Source: CBDFGS01 sp965247255
Lineage (GTDB): Bacteria; Chloroflexota; Dehalococcoidia; Lucifugimonadales; CAUZJF01
Assembly: GCA_965247255.1 (NCBI GenBank)
Contig: CBDFGS010000013.1
Location: 124,001-188,000, forward strand
Reading direction: 5' to 3'
DNA: 64,000 bases
The notes beneath the pieces are model-generated. The model was not told the origin of the DNA. It searched no databases and worked only from the letters and a program-made list of their open reading frames with translations. A program made the position numbers and the translations under genes. Shown here piece by piece: positions 16,044-24,975 of the stretch. The first letter of the stretch is position 1, and the number at the start of each line of letters is the position of its first letter.

Positions 16044-17351
16044 ATGCCCACCACACCTACGCCTTCTCAAGCCCCCACGGTCGCCATCGAGACGCACGGA
16101 TGCAAACTCAACCAGGCCGACTCGCTCAGCCTAGCATCGTCGTTCGCGAACGCGGGCTTTCGCGTAGTCGACGATGACGAGACGCCCGACGTATACCTGG
16201 TCAACACCTGCACGGTGACGCACGTCGCCGACCGGAAGGCCAGGCAGGCCCTGAGGGCCGCGCGCCGGCGCAATCCCGACGCCCTCGTCGTCGCTACGGG
16301 ATGCTACGCGCAACGCGCTCCGCAGCGCCTGCGCGAGTTGGACGAGGTCGACCTGGTCTTGGGCAACACGGAGAAGGCGACCCTTGTGGAGCGGATCGTC
16401 CGGTCGAGGAAGGACGCCCTGGGCCCGTGTGCCACCGGCGTAGAATCCGAGGCTGCAGGGTTTCCGATGGGCCGGACCAGGGCGATGGTCAAGATCCAGG
16501 AGGGATGCGATCAGGTGTGTGCGTACTGCATCGTGCCGAAGGTGAGGGGAAGGGAGCGCAGCATCCCTCCAGCTGCCATCGTGGGTAGAATCAACGAACA
16601 CGCCGCGGCGGGGTACAAAGAGGTCGTCCTCACCGGAACCCAACTGGGGTCGTACGGGTTCGATCTTCCCGATATCGACCTTACGAGGCTGCTGAGCCGC
16701 ATATTGCGGGAGACGGAAGTGCCCAGGATACGAGTCTCGTCCGTACAGCCTCAGGAGCTAACCTCTGAGATGCTCGAGTTGTGGTCGGACCCCAGGCTGT
16801 GCCCGCACTTCCATCTGGCGCTCCAGAGCGGCAGCGACGCGGTGCTGGGGCGTATGCGCCGCCGGTACACGGTCCTCCAGTACCTAGAGGTGGCTGAGGC
16901 GGCCCGGCGGGGAGTCCCCGACGCGGCGATTACCACCGACGTGATAGTCGGGTTCCCGGGCGAGACTGACGCTGACTTCAGCAAGACCCAGTCAGTGTGC
17001 GAGAAGGTCGGTTTCGCCGGTATCCACGTCTTCCCCTACTCGGCGCGGCCCGGGACGAGCGCCGCGCACTTCGACGGCGGGATAGACCCGCACACCAAAG
17101 CGGTCCGGGTGCAGCAAATTCAATCCCAGGCCCGCGACGACTCTGCGGGGTTCAGACAGCGGTTCCTTGGGACGACGCGCGAGGTGCTGTGGGAGAAGCC
17201 GGGGGGCGACAACGGGGCGTTGTGGACGGGCCTGACCGACAACTACATCAGGGTAGAGGGGCGCAGTACGGAGATACTGGCGAACAAGATCACTCGCGCG
17301 TTGCTCCAGACACAGAAAGAGGACCTGGTAGTGTCCCAGGTCCTCTCGTAG
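16044..17351 (+). CDS. mtaB: tRNA t6A37 methylthiotransferase
   Basis: 435 residues. It is a radical-SAM methylthiotransferase that converts t6A37 to ms2t6A37 in ANN-decoding tRNAs. The N-terminal MTTase domain carries the auxiliary cluster cysteines Cys20 (THGCKLNQADS), Cys56 (NTCTV) and Cys87 (ATGCYAQ). The radical-SAM cluster motif is C155-x3-C159-x2-C162. The VNTCTVTHVADRKARQ and DLVLGNTEK segments favour the MtaB/YqeV subgroup over MiaB and RimO. A TRAM domain may occupy the last 60 residues. It has its own promoter. The substrate base is made by the t6A pathway that includes tsaB and tsaE, present at 48-50 kb. Confidence 0.92.
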   Translation: MPTTPTPSQAPTVAIETHGCKLNQADSLSLASSFANAGFRVVDDDETPDVYLVNTCTVTHVADRKARQALRAARRRNPDALVVATGCYAQRAPQRLRELDEVDLVLGNTEKATLVERIVRSRKDALGPCATGVESEAAGFPMGRTRAMVKIQEGCDQVCAYCIVPKVRGRERSIPPAAIVGRINEHAAAGYKEVVLTGTQLGSYGFDLPDIDLTRLLSRILRETEVPRIRVSSVQPQELTSEMLELWSDPRLCPHFHLALQSGSDAVLGRMRRRYTVLQYLEVAEAARRGVPDAAITTDVIVGFPGETDADFSKTQSVCEKVGFAGIHVFPYSARPGTSAAHFDGGIDPHTKAVRVQQIQSQARDDSAGFRQRFLGTTREVLWEKPGGDNGALWTGLTDNYIRVEGRSTEILANKITRALLQTQKEDLVVSQVLS

Positions 17352-17375
17352 CAAAGGGTCGCGGGGCCCCCGGCG

Positions 17376-18212
17376 CTAGACCTCGACCGGTAGCAACTGC
17401 GAGCGGCCGTTACGCTGCTCCACGTAGCCAGCGCGCTGCACGGCAGCGTGCCCGAAGACGAGCAGCCAGCCTCGGTCTACAGCCATCTTCAGCATCTCTC
17501 TTTTTTGATCGAGGGTATCGATTGGCGAGTGGTCGAACGCGCCAATGTTGGTGAGCGGCATGTGAAAGGGGGTCGGGATCAGGTCTCCGACGTACGCGAC
17601 GCGCTCGCTGCCCGCCTCGACGAGCACGATCTGGTGCCCCTTTGCGTGGCCGTCGGTGACCTTTGTCGACACCCCGGGGGCGATCTCGGTGTCCCCGTCG
17701 AGCAGCGTCAGGACGCCGCCCTCTTCAAGCGGAACGAAGTCGTCCGGATAGTACGTGCCTTCGCCACGCTCGTCAGGGTTATTTGCCTCCTGCCAGCACG
17801 CCCTCTGGACCATATACTCCGCCTTTGGGAACGTGGGCACCACGTTTCCGGACCGGTCCAGCTTGGTGCAACCACCGGCATGGTCGTAATGCAGGTGGGT
17901 GAGTACGACGGCGTCTATATCTCTCGCGGTGAGCCCGAGTTTCCTCAGGTCCCTCAGAAGCTTATTGCCGTTGAGCCCGAACATGTCCCTGAACTTATCG
18001 ACCCGCTTGGATCCCGCGCCAGTGTCCACGAGGATAGTCTTAGTGGGCGTCTGGATCAGCAGGCAGTTGAGGGCCAGTCGGACTCGGTTCTTGCGGTCCG
18101 GCTTCAGGCTCAGCTCCCATTCGGGCTTGGGGAGCTTCCCGAAGACGGCGCCGCCGTCGAGCAGGAAAGTGCCGTCGCTGACAATACTGACAGAAGTTGA
18201 TCCGTGCGGCAT
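17376..18212 (-). CDS. MBL-fold metallo-hydrolase
   Basis: 278 residues from the ATG at 18212, chosen because GGGGAGGTG precedes it. The metal-binding motif is THLHYDHAGG (about residue 100). Later acidic and histidine motifs (DGHAKGHQ and VAYVGD) match metallo-beta-lactamase-fold hydrolases of the quorum-quenching lactonase/ThnS-like group. It probably uses two zinc ions. No signal peptide. The natural substrate cannot be read from the sequence. The gene converges with mtaB (24 bp between stops). Confidence 0.88.
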   Translation of the reverse strand: MPHGSTSVSIVSDGTFLLDGGAVFGKLPKPEWELSLKPDRKNRVRLALNCLLIQTPTKTILVDTGAGSKRVDKFRDMFGLNGNKLLRDLRKLGLTARDIDAVVLTHLHYDHAGGCTKLDRSGNVVPTFPKAEYMVQRACWQEANNPDERGEGTYYPDDFVPLEEGGVLTLLDGDTEIAPGVSTKVTDGHAKGHQIVLVEAGSERVAYVGDLIPTPFHMPLTNIGAFDHSPIDTLDQKREMLKMAVDRGWLLVFGHAAVQRAGYVEQRNGRSQLLPVEV

Positions 18213-18248
18213 CGGGGCACCTCCCCGGGTCTGGTTACTAATTTGTGG

Positions 18249-18266
18249 GCCGGATAGGCATCCGGC
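18249..18266. promoter_or_regulatory. Perfect palindrome upstream of the MBL hydrolase gene
   Basis: GCCGGAT-AGGC-ATCCGGC, a 7-bp perfect inverted repeat 36 bp before the start codon. It could be an operator or a leader hairpin. The remainder of the gap to 18553 shows no gene; I see nothing else in it. Confidence 0.35.
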
Positions 18267-18553
18267 TGCGTTCAAGGCCTAAGCGAAGATACTGTTACGT
18301 GATCACCGGAGCGGCTCTTGGGGGGGCTTGACTCGTGTGGCAGAGAAACCGCTATGCGTGTCCGTCAACCGTGAGGGGAAGCAGCGCGAATGATAGATTG
18401 GCGCTCGCGACCTTGAGGGATTTCAAGGTGATCGCTGGCGTCCGCCGTGGTAGCCCCATATGACCCCTCAGCAGCACCTTATGACGGAACATAGGGGTTG
18501 TCAAGGACTTTTTTGGTTCTTTTCTTAGCATTCCATCAAAACGCGGTGTCGCT

Positions 18554-19828
18554 TCAGAGCTCCTCGATAGCGGAGGTGAAGGCATCGAGCGTCGCCTCGA
18601 CATCGTCGTCGTCATGCGCGAGAGACACGTAGTATTTGCTATCGTTCTTGTAGACGCCGCGCTCCAACAGCAGGCTGTTCACCCGCAGGACTTTCTCTTT
18701 ATCCCTGTGCAGCATCGAGCGGTAGTCGACTATCTCGCCTTCGACGAAGGCGAGGTCGAACACCGGTGGCTCACCCAATACCTGCGCCGGGATCTCAGCT
18801 TCGAGAAGTACCTGACGCATCCCATCCATCAGTCTTTTTCCGGTTTCGAATAATCCGGCGTAGACCCCTTCCCGTCTGAGAACCTCCAGGGTCGCCAGTC
18901 CTGCGACGGCGGCGATCGGATTGCCGTTGAGGGTGCCCTCCTGCAGTACGGGATTCTCGCGCGACGGGTCGAAGCCCTCCATGATCTCGGCCCTGCCGGC
19001 GATCGCGGCCAGCGGGTATCCGCCTGAAATAGCCTTGCCAAGTGCGCACAGGTCCGGAACTACGCCGTAGTACTCTTGCGCTCCCCCGTAAGCCAGGCGA
19101 AAACCCGTCACGACCTCATCGAAGATCAGCGGGACCTGAAACGCCTCTGTTACCTCGCGAAGCCCCAGAAGAAACCCGGGCGCGGGCGGAATGACCCGTT
19201 GCAGCGGCTCCAGGATAACCCCTCCCAGTTCGTCGTGGTGGCGCTCTATGATCGCGGTGGTCGTATCGATGTCGTTGAAGGGAGCGACGAGTACGCCAGG
19301 GTCCAACGCCGCCGGTATTCCGGGTGAGTCGGGCTTGGCCGTAGGGAAGTCCGGAGGGTCGTCCGGCTGCATGCTCATAAGGGCGTAATCGTTCATCCCA
19401 TGGTATCCGCCCTCGAACTTCAGTATCTTGTCACGTCCCCGGAAAGCGCGCGCCGCCCGCATGGCGTACAGGGTGGCCTCTCCTCCGCTGCTGCTGAACC
19501 TGACCTGTTCAGCGCAAGGGACCGCCTCCACGATCTGCTCAGCGAGCTCAATGGCATGCTCGTTGAGGCCGAAGAAGGTTGTCCCCATGCCAATCTGCTT
19601 TTCGACGGCCGCCACCACATCCGGATGCGCGTGACCCAGCAGCATCGGCCCTGAACCCAGCGCATAGTCGATGTACTCGTTGCCGCTAAGGTCCCACACG
19701 TGGGAACCCCGTCCCTCGCGGACGACAACGTCCATGGTTATCGTGTTGCCGTTGCTACCGCCCGGCAGGTACCTGGCGGCTTTTGCAAGCGCCCGTTTCT
19801 CCCGCTCACCGACGGTCCTCTCAGGCAT
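18554..19828 (-). CDS. Class III aminotransferase, glutamate-1-semialdehyde-aminomutase-like
   Basis: 424 residues, full length. This PLP enzyme has the GSA-aminomutase layout: SGNEYIDYALGSGPMLLGHA near residue 50, SSSGGEATLYAMRAAR for cofactor phosphate binding, GGYHGMND, the acidic FDEVVTGFR that contacts the PLP ring, and the Schiff-base lysine in LGKAISGGYP (about residue 270). The haem biosynthetic HemL has close paralogues that act on other omega-amino substrates, and no haem genes are nearby, so I do not assign hemL. GAGGGGG lies before the ATG. It is transcribed away from pepA. Confidence 0.85.
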   Translation of the reverse strand: MPERTVGEREKRALAKAARYLPGGSNGNTITMDVVVREGRGSHVWDLSGNEYIDYALGSGPMLLGHAHPDVVAAVEKQIGMGTTFFGLNEHAIELAEQIVEAVPCAEQVRFSSSGGEATLYAMRAARAFRGRDKILKFEGGYHGMNDYALMSMQPDDPPDFPTAKPDSPGIPAALDPGVLVAPFNDIDTTTAIIERHHDELGGVILEPLQRVIPPAPGFLLGLREVTEAFQVPLIFDEVVTGFRLAYGGAQEYYGVVPDLCALGKAISGGYPLAAIAGRAEIMEGFDPSRENPVLQEGTLNGNPIAAVAGLATLEVLRREGVYAGLFETGKRLMDGMRQVLLEAEIPAQVLGEPPVFDLAFVEGEIVDYRSMLHRDKEKVLRVNSLLLERGVYKNDSKYYVSLAHDDDDVEATLDAFTSAIEEL

Positions 19829-19902
19829 GGCGGCCCCCTCTTCGTTCCGCTTTCGCGGCGCGCGGCGCAGAGCGCCCGCGCACCTCCCGACTCGCCGCGT
19901 GG

Positions 19903-19953
19903 ATTATAGCAGAGCCGCATCGTATAGCTGTAGCGGGCCGGCTCCCTTATAAT
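19903..19953. promoter_or_regulatory. Divergent -10 boxes between the aminotransferase and pepA
   Basis: A perfect TATAAT on the minus strand (plus-strand ATTATA, 19903-19908) would serve the aminotransferase gene. A perfect TATAAT on the plus strand (19948-19953) would serve pepA. Neither has a strong -35. The two promoters would be back to back within 50 bp. Confidence 0.4.
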
Positions 19954-20001
19954 GACGCCGCCTGAACCGGCGACCGAAGAATACTCCGAACGGGGGGCGA
20001 C

Positions 20002-21507
20002 ATGGACATCAGCGTGGTCTCGGGGGACATCACCCAGCAACAGGTCGGCGCGATTATCGTGAACCTGTTTCAAGGCACGAAAAAACCTGGAGGGGCTGCC
20101 GGGGCTGTAGACCGCGCGCTCGACGGGGCCCTTTCGGACTTGATCGAGGATGGCGAGACGAAGGGAAAAGAGGGCGAGATGACGCTTATCCACACCCTGG
20201 GCAAGATGGAGCCCTCGCGAGTGCTTATAGCAGGGCTGGGCAAACAACCCGACTGTACCCAGGACACCGTCCGATCGGTGGTAGCCAAAGCGTGTCGCAC
20301 CCTCCGGGGAATAGGCGTCGATAAGGTGGCGACGATTGCACACGGCGCGGGCGTCGGCGATCTGGACGCGCGAGGCTCCGCCATGGCTATTACTGAGGGT
20401 GCGATCTTAGGGTTGTACCGTTTCGACAAGTACAAATCGCAAGACGACATCAAGACCGATATCGAGGAGCTCACCATCGTTGAGTCCGACACGAAAAAGG
20501 TAAGCGGCCTGGAAGAGGGCGTGCTGGAAGGGTCGGTGGTCGCCGAAGCGAGCAACCTATGTAGGAGCATGGCCAACGAACCCGCCAACTACATGACTCC
20601 CACCCGTATGGCCGAGGTCGCGCTCGAAGCCGCGAGTGAGGCGGGACTGAGCATAGAAGTGCTGGAGCGAACGCAGATGGCCAGGCTGGGCATGGGAGCG
20701 CTGCTCGGAGTCGCGCAGGGCAGCACGGAGTCGCCTAAGCTCATAGTCCTGCGCTATGAAGGAGACCCTGACGACCCGTCGAACCAGCTCTGCCTTCTGG
20801 GCAAGGGTATAACGTTCGACAGCGGCGGTATCTCGATAAAGCCGGCGACGAACATGGGGGCGATGAAGGGGGACATGGCCGGCGGCGCCGCGGTCATAGC
20901 TGCCATGAAGGCGATCGCGCTTCTCAAGGCCAGAATCAACGTTACGGGAATCGTGCCGGCCACTGAGAACATGCCCGGCGGCGGCGCCCAGCGGCCCGGG
21001 GATATCGTCCGAGCGATGAGCGGCAAGACGATCGAAATCGACAACACCGACGCGGAAGGCCGGCTCGTTCTGGCCGACGCCATCGCCTATGCGCGGTCGT
21101 TGGGCCTTGCGCCGCTGGTAGACGTGGCCACACTGACCGGCGCGATGGTGACGTCCCTCGGGAAGGTATGCACGGGCGCCTTCGGCAACGACCAAGACCT
21201 GCTCCAGCGGGTAGTCGATGCAGGAGACGAGGTGGGCGATAAGATCTGGGCGATGCCCAATTTCAAGGAGTACAAGAGCCAGTTTCGGAGCGATGTCGCG
21301 GACATCAAGAACACCGGCGGTCGCGCGGCGGGGTCCATAACGGGAGCGCAGTTCATCGGCGAGTTCGCTGACGGGGCTCCGTGGGTGCATCTCGATATCG
21401 CGGGCACCTCCAGCGCGGACGCGACCAAAGGCTACGCGCCAAAGGGAGCGACCGGCGTTCCGGTGCGGACGCTAATCAGGCTGGCGCTGAACCTGGCGAA
21501 GTCGTGA
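20002..21507 (+). CDS. pepA: Leucyl aminopeptidase, M17 family
   Basis: 501 residues, full length. An N-terminal macro-like domain (about residues 1-165) precedes the catalytic domain. Dinuclear-metal and catalytic residues are visible in LGKGITFDSGG (Lys and Asp, about residues 268-278), KGDMAGGAAV and the family signature NTDAEGRLVLADA (about residue 350). It removes N-terminal amino acids from peptides in the cytoplasm, usually as a hexamer, and may help recycle peptides. GGGGGGCGAC lies before the ATG. Confidence 0.95.
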   Translation: MDISVVSGDITQQQVGAIIVNLFQGTKKPGGAAGAVDRALDGALSDLIEDGETKGKEGEMTLIHTLGKMEPSRVLIAGLGKQPDCTQDTVRSVVAKACRTLRGIGVDKVATIAHGAGVGDLDARGSAMAITEGAILGLYRFDKYKSQDDIKTDIEELTIVESDTKKVSGLEEGVLEGSVVAEASNLCRSMANEPANYMTPTRMAEVALEAASEAGLSIEVLERTQMARLGMGALLGVAQGSTESPKLIVLRYEGDPDDPSNQLCLLGKGITFDSGGISIKPATNMGAMKGDMAGGAAVIAAMKAIALLKARINVTGIVPATENMPGGGAQRPGDIVRAMSGKTIEIDNTDAEGRLVLADAIAYARSLGLAPLVDVATLTGAMVTSLGKVCTGAFGNDQDLLQRVVDAGDEVGDKIWAMPNFKEYKSQFRSDVADIKNTGGRAAGSITGAQFIGEFADGAPWVHLDIAGTSSADATKGYAPKGATGVPVRTLIRLALNLAKS

Positions 21508-21597
21508 GGCGCAGCCGGTCATGGGCCGGAGGCGGGCTGGGCTGCGCCACTACGCCATAGCGGCGACACGGCGCGCCGCGACGCTAATCGAACCTAA

Positions 21598-21626
21598 TTG
21601 AACGCCGACATCGCGTGTGTTAGGAT
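21598..21626 (+). promoter_or_regulatory. Promoter of the HTH regulator
   Basis: TTGAAC (21598-21603) and TAGGAT (21621-21626) with exactly 17 bases between them, 27 bases before the start codon. Confidence 0.55.
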
Positions 21627-21653
21627 TCCGGCAACTTTTATGCGAGGCCACCC

Positions 21654-21971
21654 ATGGCAGCCCGACAATGGACCCTGATAACCAACCACGGGCTTGTGCT
21701 CAGCTACCTGACGCATCACCCGAGCCATACAGCTCGGGAGATAGCGAACAACGTGGGCGTAACTGAGCGCACCACGCACAAGATAATCTCCGACCTGGAA
21801 GAGGCGGGATACATCGAGCGCAAGAAGCAGGGGCGGCGGAACGTCTACCGGGTCGATCCTAAGCTCCCTCTTCGTCACCACAGCAAGCAGGACATCCTCG
21901 TCTCAGACCTCCTCGATGCCCTGATGTCGAAGGGCGCGGGGCCGCGCCCAGGAGCGTCAATGGCCGGCTAG
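21654..21971 (+). CDS. Winged-helix transcriptional regulator (MarR/ArsR-like)
   Basis: 105 residues. The region from about residue 15 to 75 is a winged helix: helix 2 HTAREIANNVG, recognition helix TERTTHKIISDLEEAG, and a wing IERKKQGRRNVYRV. A short C-terminal helix may dimerise. There is no ligand domain, so it may act as a simple repressor or as the DNA-binding half of a sensing system. It has its own promoter. The target is unknown, and no obvious operator palindrome was found. Confidence 0.85.
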   Translation: MAARQWTLITNHGLVLSYLTHHPSHTAREIANNVGVTERTTHKIISDLEEAGYIERKKQGRRNVYRVDPKLPLRHHSKQDILVSDLLDALMSKGAGPRPGASMAG

Positions 21972-22088
21972 ACCTTCTAGGGCACCCGATTCAGTCCTCT
22001 CCCAAGACGGCACGGAGCAGGCGCACGGTCCCGGATGGCGCCGGCACGGGCACGGGCCCATAATCCCGACTCTGGAGAGCGCCGCTCG

Positions 22089-22117
22089 TTGCCCTCGTTT
22101 CCTAGCGGTGCTAGAAT
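22089..22117 (+). promoter_or_regulatory. Promoter of tRNA-His
   Basis: TTGCCC (22089-22094), 17 bases, TAGAAT (22112-22117). The tRNA begins 13-14 bases later. Confidence 0.6.
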
Positions 22118-22130
22118 CGAAATCTCTGTG

Positions 22131-22207
22131 GTGAGCGTGGCCAAGTTGGTTAAGGCGCCAGGTTGTGGCCCTGGAGATCGAGGGTTCGAATCCCTTCGCT
22201 CACCCCA
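22131..22207 (+). tRNA. tRNA-His (anticodon GTG)
   Basis: Acceptor stem GTGAGCG pairs with CGCTCAC. The anticodon stem CCAGG/CCTGG encloses the loop TTGTGGC with anticodon GTG. The T arm is GAGGG-TTCGAAT-CCCTT. Base 73 is C and CCA is encoded. The base just before the acceptor (22130) is G and can pair with C73, the G-1:C73 pair that identifies tRNA-His. Confidence 0.96.
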
Positions 22208-22317
22208 CCCACACACCCTTGAGGCCAGGTACACCGCCCTACGCGTGCGCCCGTAGCTCAAGGATGATTATAGGTTTCGGGATCACCGGTCCCATCTAAC
22301 AGGCGTGAGCAACGTGC

Positions 22318-23613
22318 CTACGGAGCTGCTGGCGCCGAGACCTTGTGGACGACGTTGTTCTTGTAGTCGGCCAAGAAGGCCTCGTCTTTGTCGTTCACAG
22401 CGATAGCTACGAGTTCGCCAAAGGTGCCGGTAAGAATCTGGATCTTTCCAGTAGCGTAGGCTCCCACCGCCTCGCTGGACGCGATGGTACTGATTAGCCC
22501 TGTCGCGAAGTCCACTTTGCGGATACGAATCTTGCCGTCGGCGATGAAGAGATCGCCCTTGGGCCCCAATGCCAGGCCAGTCGGCAAGCTGAGCATCGCT
22601 TCGGTGGCCAGCCCCCCATCGCCAGAGTACCCCGCTCCCGTTGCCGGGGCCACGATCACCCCTATTTGCCCCCCCGTGGCGCTCTCGGCTTTGTAGTGCT
22701 TTCCGATGCCCGCGACAGTGGTCATGATCCCGGTCGCCCCATCCACCTTGCGCACTCGGTGATTCTCACTGTCCGCGATGAAGATATTGCCCTGATCGTC
22801 CACCTTTACGCCCATGGGCAGAGCCATGCCGGCGCTTGTAGCCGGGCCGCCGTCGCCCTCCAGGCCTCTGAATCCGGTCCCAGCGACGGTGGTGATGATT
22901 CCAGTCGCTGCATCAACCTTGCGTATGCGGTTGTCCGTGGCTATGTAGAAGTTGCCCTGGTCATCCAGTGCCACGTCCTCGGGCAGTTTGAGGAACGCCT
23001 CGGTGGCAGGCCCACCGTCCCCAAATATCTTCTTCAGTGGATTCCCTATTCCGCCGCCCGCTACGGTCGTGATGATGCCGGTCGCTGCATCTACATGGCG
23101 GATTCGGCCGCTAACTCTGGCCGTTACGAACACGTTCCCTGCGTTGTCCACGGCCAGCCCCTTGGGTTCGGCCAGGCCCGCCTCCGTGGCCGGACCTCCA
23201 TCGCCACCCGAGCGGTTCGTTCCGGTCCCGGCTATCGTCGTGATGATGCCACTCGCGAATTCGATCCTACGAATGCGATTATCGGTAGATATGTAAAGGT
23301 CACCCTCGCTGTCCAGGGCAACGCCCTTGGGTGCGAAGAGTCCTGCCTCGATAGCCGGGCCAGCGTCGCCCTTGAACTTGGGTGAGCCGGTGCCGGCGTA
23401 TGTGGTGATCTCCATCGGGCCCGTCTCATTCGCGGCCTTCGCCCGCGGCCCGGCCGCCTGCTCCCCGCCCGCCTGCGCCGCTTCATTAGACTCGCCCGCG
23501 GCGCCACACGCGGTCAGCGCGGCCGTCGCCACGAGCGCGGCGAACCCGACGGCGAGAAACGGTGTCCACAGCCTCGGCCTGAGACCATGGTTACCGGGAC
23601 CTCGAAGAGTCAT
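22318..23613 (-). CDS. NHL-repeat beta-propeller lipoprotein (paralogue 3)
   Basis: 431 residues from the ATG at 23613, which a GGGGTGGGG stretch precedes. The signal helix ends in a lipobox (ALTACG). The linker is Gln/Ala/Gly/Glu-rich. Propeller units repeat GDGGPATEA, P.GVALD..GN.YI and NRIRKVDAATGIITTVAGTG about six times, as in the paralogues at 5706, 7436 and 37964. The shared C-terminal block ends FLADYKNNVVHKVSAP. It lies 110 bp from tRNA-His, in convergent orientation. Predicted to be anchored outside the membrane. Function unknown, probably binding or adhesion. Confidence 0.85.
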   Translation of the reverse strand: MTLRGPGNHGLRPRLWTPFLAVGFAALVATAALTACGAAGESNEAAQAGGEQAAGPRAKAANETGPMEITTYAGTGSPKFKGDAGPAIEAGLFAPKGVALDSEGDLYISTDNRIRRIEFASGIITTIAGTGTNRSGGDGGPATEAGLAEPKGLAVDNAGNVFVTARVSGRIRHVDAATGIITTVAGGGIGNPLKKIFGDGGPATEAFLKLPEDVALDDQGNFYIATDNRIRKVDAATGIITTVAGTGFRGLEGDGGPATSAGMALPMGVKVDDQGNIFIADSENHRVRKVDGATGIMTTVAGIGKHYKAESATGGQIGVIVAPATGAGYSGDGGLATEAMLSLPTGLALGPKGDLFIADGKIRIRKVDFATGLISTIASSEAVGAYATGKIQILTGTFGELVAIAVNDKDEAFLADYKNNVVHKVSAPAAP

Positions 23614-23723
23614 CACTACCCCACCCCCCCTCGCTAGTATGCAAAAAGGTAGCAACCGGAGCCCGGATAGTCAAAGCGCCGAGCTAAGCGCTGTGGCTCC
23701 TGGCTTGCATCGGGACCAAGCCC

Positions 23724-24896
23724 TTACTCGCCGATCACCTCCGCCATCAAACGCAGCACGTTTTCGCCAAGTACCTTTTTGATATCGGCGTCGGAGTAGC
23801 CGCGCCGGACAAGCCCCTCTGTAATCAAGGGCATCTTGCTGCAATCGTCCATGCCCACAGGCATCCTGGCGCCGTCGAAGTCGGAGCCGAGGCCGACACT
23901 GTCGACGCCGGCGACCGCGACTATATGGTCGATGTGGTCGACGATTTCTGTGTATTGGGGGCGCTTGTGTTCGGCTGCGATCAGGCCCTCATACATCTCA
24001 TCGATCTCTCGAGCGGATTCCGGTGAATCCTCGATCTTCCGAGCCCTGCGCTCCTTCAGCTCCGCTATCGTCTCGTCGCGGGACTTGGAGCTAATCGGGA
24101 CCTCATATAGCTCGCTGGATATCTTTTCTCCCAGGTCCACCGTGGCCTGGTTGTACGCATTGGAGATGAACGTCACCTCGTAGTTCACACAAACCACTCC
24201 GCCATTCTCGCCGACGGCCTTGATCTGGTCATCGCGCATATTACGGGGGTTCTGAGAGATCTCCCACGCCGATGAGTGGGATGCGATAACCGGCTTTGAC
24301 GTCGTCTCCATGACGTCCCAGAAGGTCTTCACAGAGACGTGAGATATATCGACCATCATGCCGATACGGTCCATCTCTCTGACGACGTCCTTGCCGAAAT
24401 CGGTCAGCCCGTTGTGGCGCGACTCGTCCAGGACGCCGTCAGCCCAGTTGTTGGTGTTGTTGTGGGTCAGAGTCATATAGCGGATGCCCAGCTCGTGGAA
24501 CTGCCGGAGGACCGCCAGGTCGTCCTCGATGGCGTGGCCACCCTCGAGACAGAGGATTCCGGCCAGCTTGCCGGAACTTACGGCGCGATGAACGTCCTCC
24601 GCGGTGTGCGCAAGCTCGATCTCCCTCGGGTGCTTCTCGCACAGTGCCTTCATTGCGTCGACGTACCTCAGGACACGCTTGACGGCGCTCCCGTCTTCAA
24701 GGTATTTGGGGTCGATGTACGCCGCGAAAAACTGGGCTGTCACGTTCCCGGCCTTCATACGCGGGAGGTCCATGTGCCCGGTCTCGGTCTCTTGGCCAAT
24801 GTCCTCCCCGGACCGCACCACGCGGCCAAGGCTGTCCGAATGAGTGTCGACGACTATCGAGGAAAAGTGAAGCTTGGAAGCTCTTTCGCTGATCAT
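23724..24896 (-). CDS. Membrane dipeptidase (renal dipeptidase), M19 family
   Basis: 390 residues. A zinc-dependent TIM-barrel peptidase that hydrolyses dipeptides, often with D-residues at the C-terminal side. Metal-site motifs: DTHSDSL near residue 17, EGGHAIEDDL (about 125, bridging Glu), VDISHVSV, the IASHSSA histidine (about 200), and GLGSDFDGAR near residue 345. There is no signal peptide, so the bacterial protein is likely cytoplasmic. It belongs to a same-strand run with the glycosidase-like and aldolase genes, but a GC-rich hairpin separates them. Confidence 0.92.
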   Translation of the reverse strand: MISERASKLHFSSIVVDTHSDSLGRVVRSGEDIGQETETGHMDLPRMKAGNVTAQFFAAYIDPKYLEDGSAVKRVLRYVDAMKALCEKHPREIELAHTAEDVHRAVSSGKLAGILCLEGGHAIEDDLAVLRQFHELGIRYMTLTHNNTNNWADGVLDESRHNGLTDFGKDVVREMDRIGMMVDISHVSVKTFWDVMETTSKPVIASHSSAWEISQNPRNMRDDQIKAVGENGGVVCVNYEVTFISNAYNQATVDLGEKISSELYEVPISSKSRDETIAELKERRARKIEDSPESAREIDEMYEGLIAAEHKRPQYTEIVDHIDHIVAVAGVDSVGLGSDFDGARMPVGMDDCSKMPLITEGLVRRGYSDADIKKVLGENVLRLMAEVIGE

Positions 24897-24919
24897 GGGA
24901 CGTGCACCTGCCTTTATAG

Positions 24920-24941
24920 GGGCGGGCTTTCAGACCCGCCC
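24920..24941. repeat. GGGCGGG/CCCGCCC hairpin of a small intergenic repeat
   Basis: A 7-bp perfect stem GGGCGGG...CCCGCCC with an 8-base loop. A related palindrome sits at 54120-54140. Both look like REP-type elements and may separate transcripts. Confidence 0.5.
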
Positions 24942-24975
24942 TTCGCGCCTGAGCAAAGTCCTCCCCAATTTCCCG

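Noticed and set aside
18352..18615. An 87-codon minus-strand ORF overlapping the end of the aminotransferase gene
   Set aside because: It overlaps the aminotransferase 3' end in another frame, lacks a ribosome binding site and resembles nothing known.
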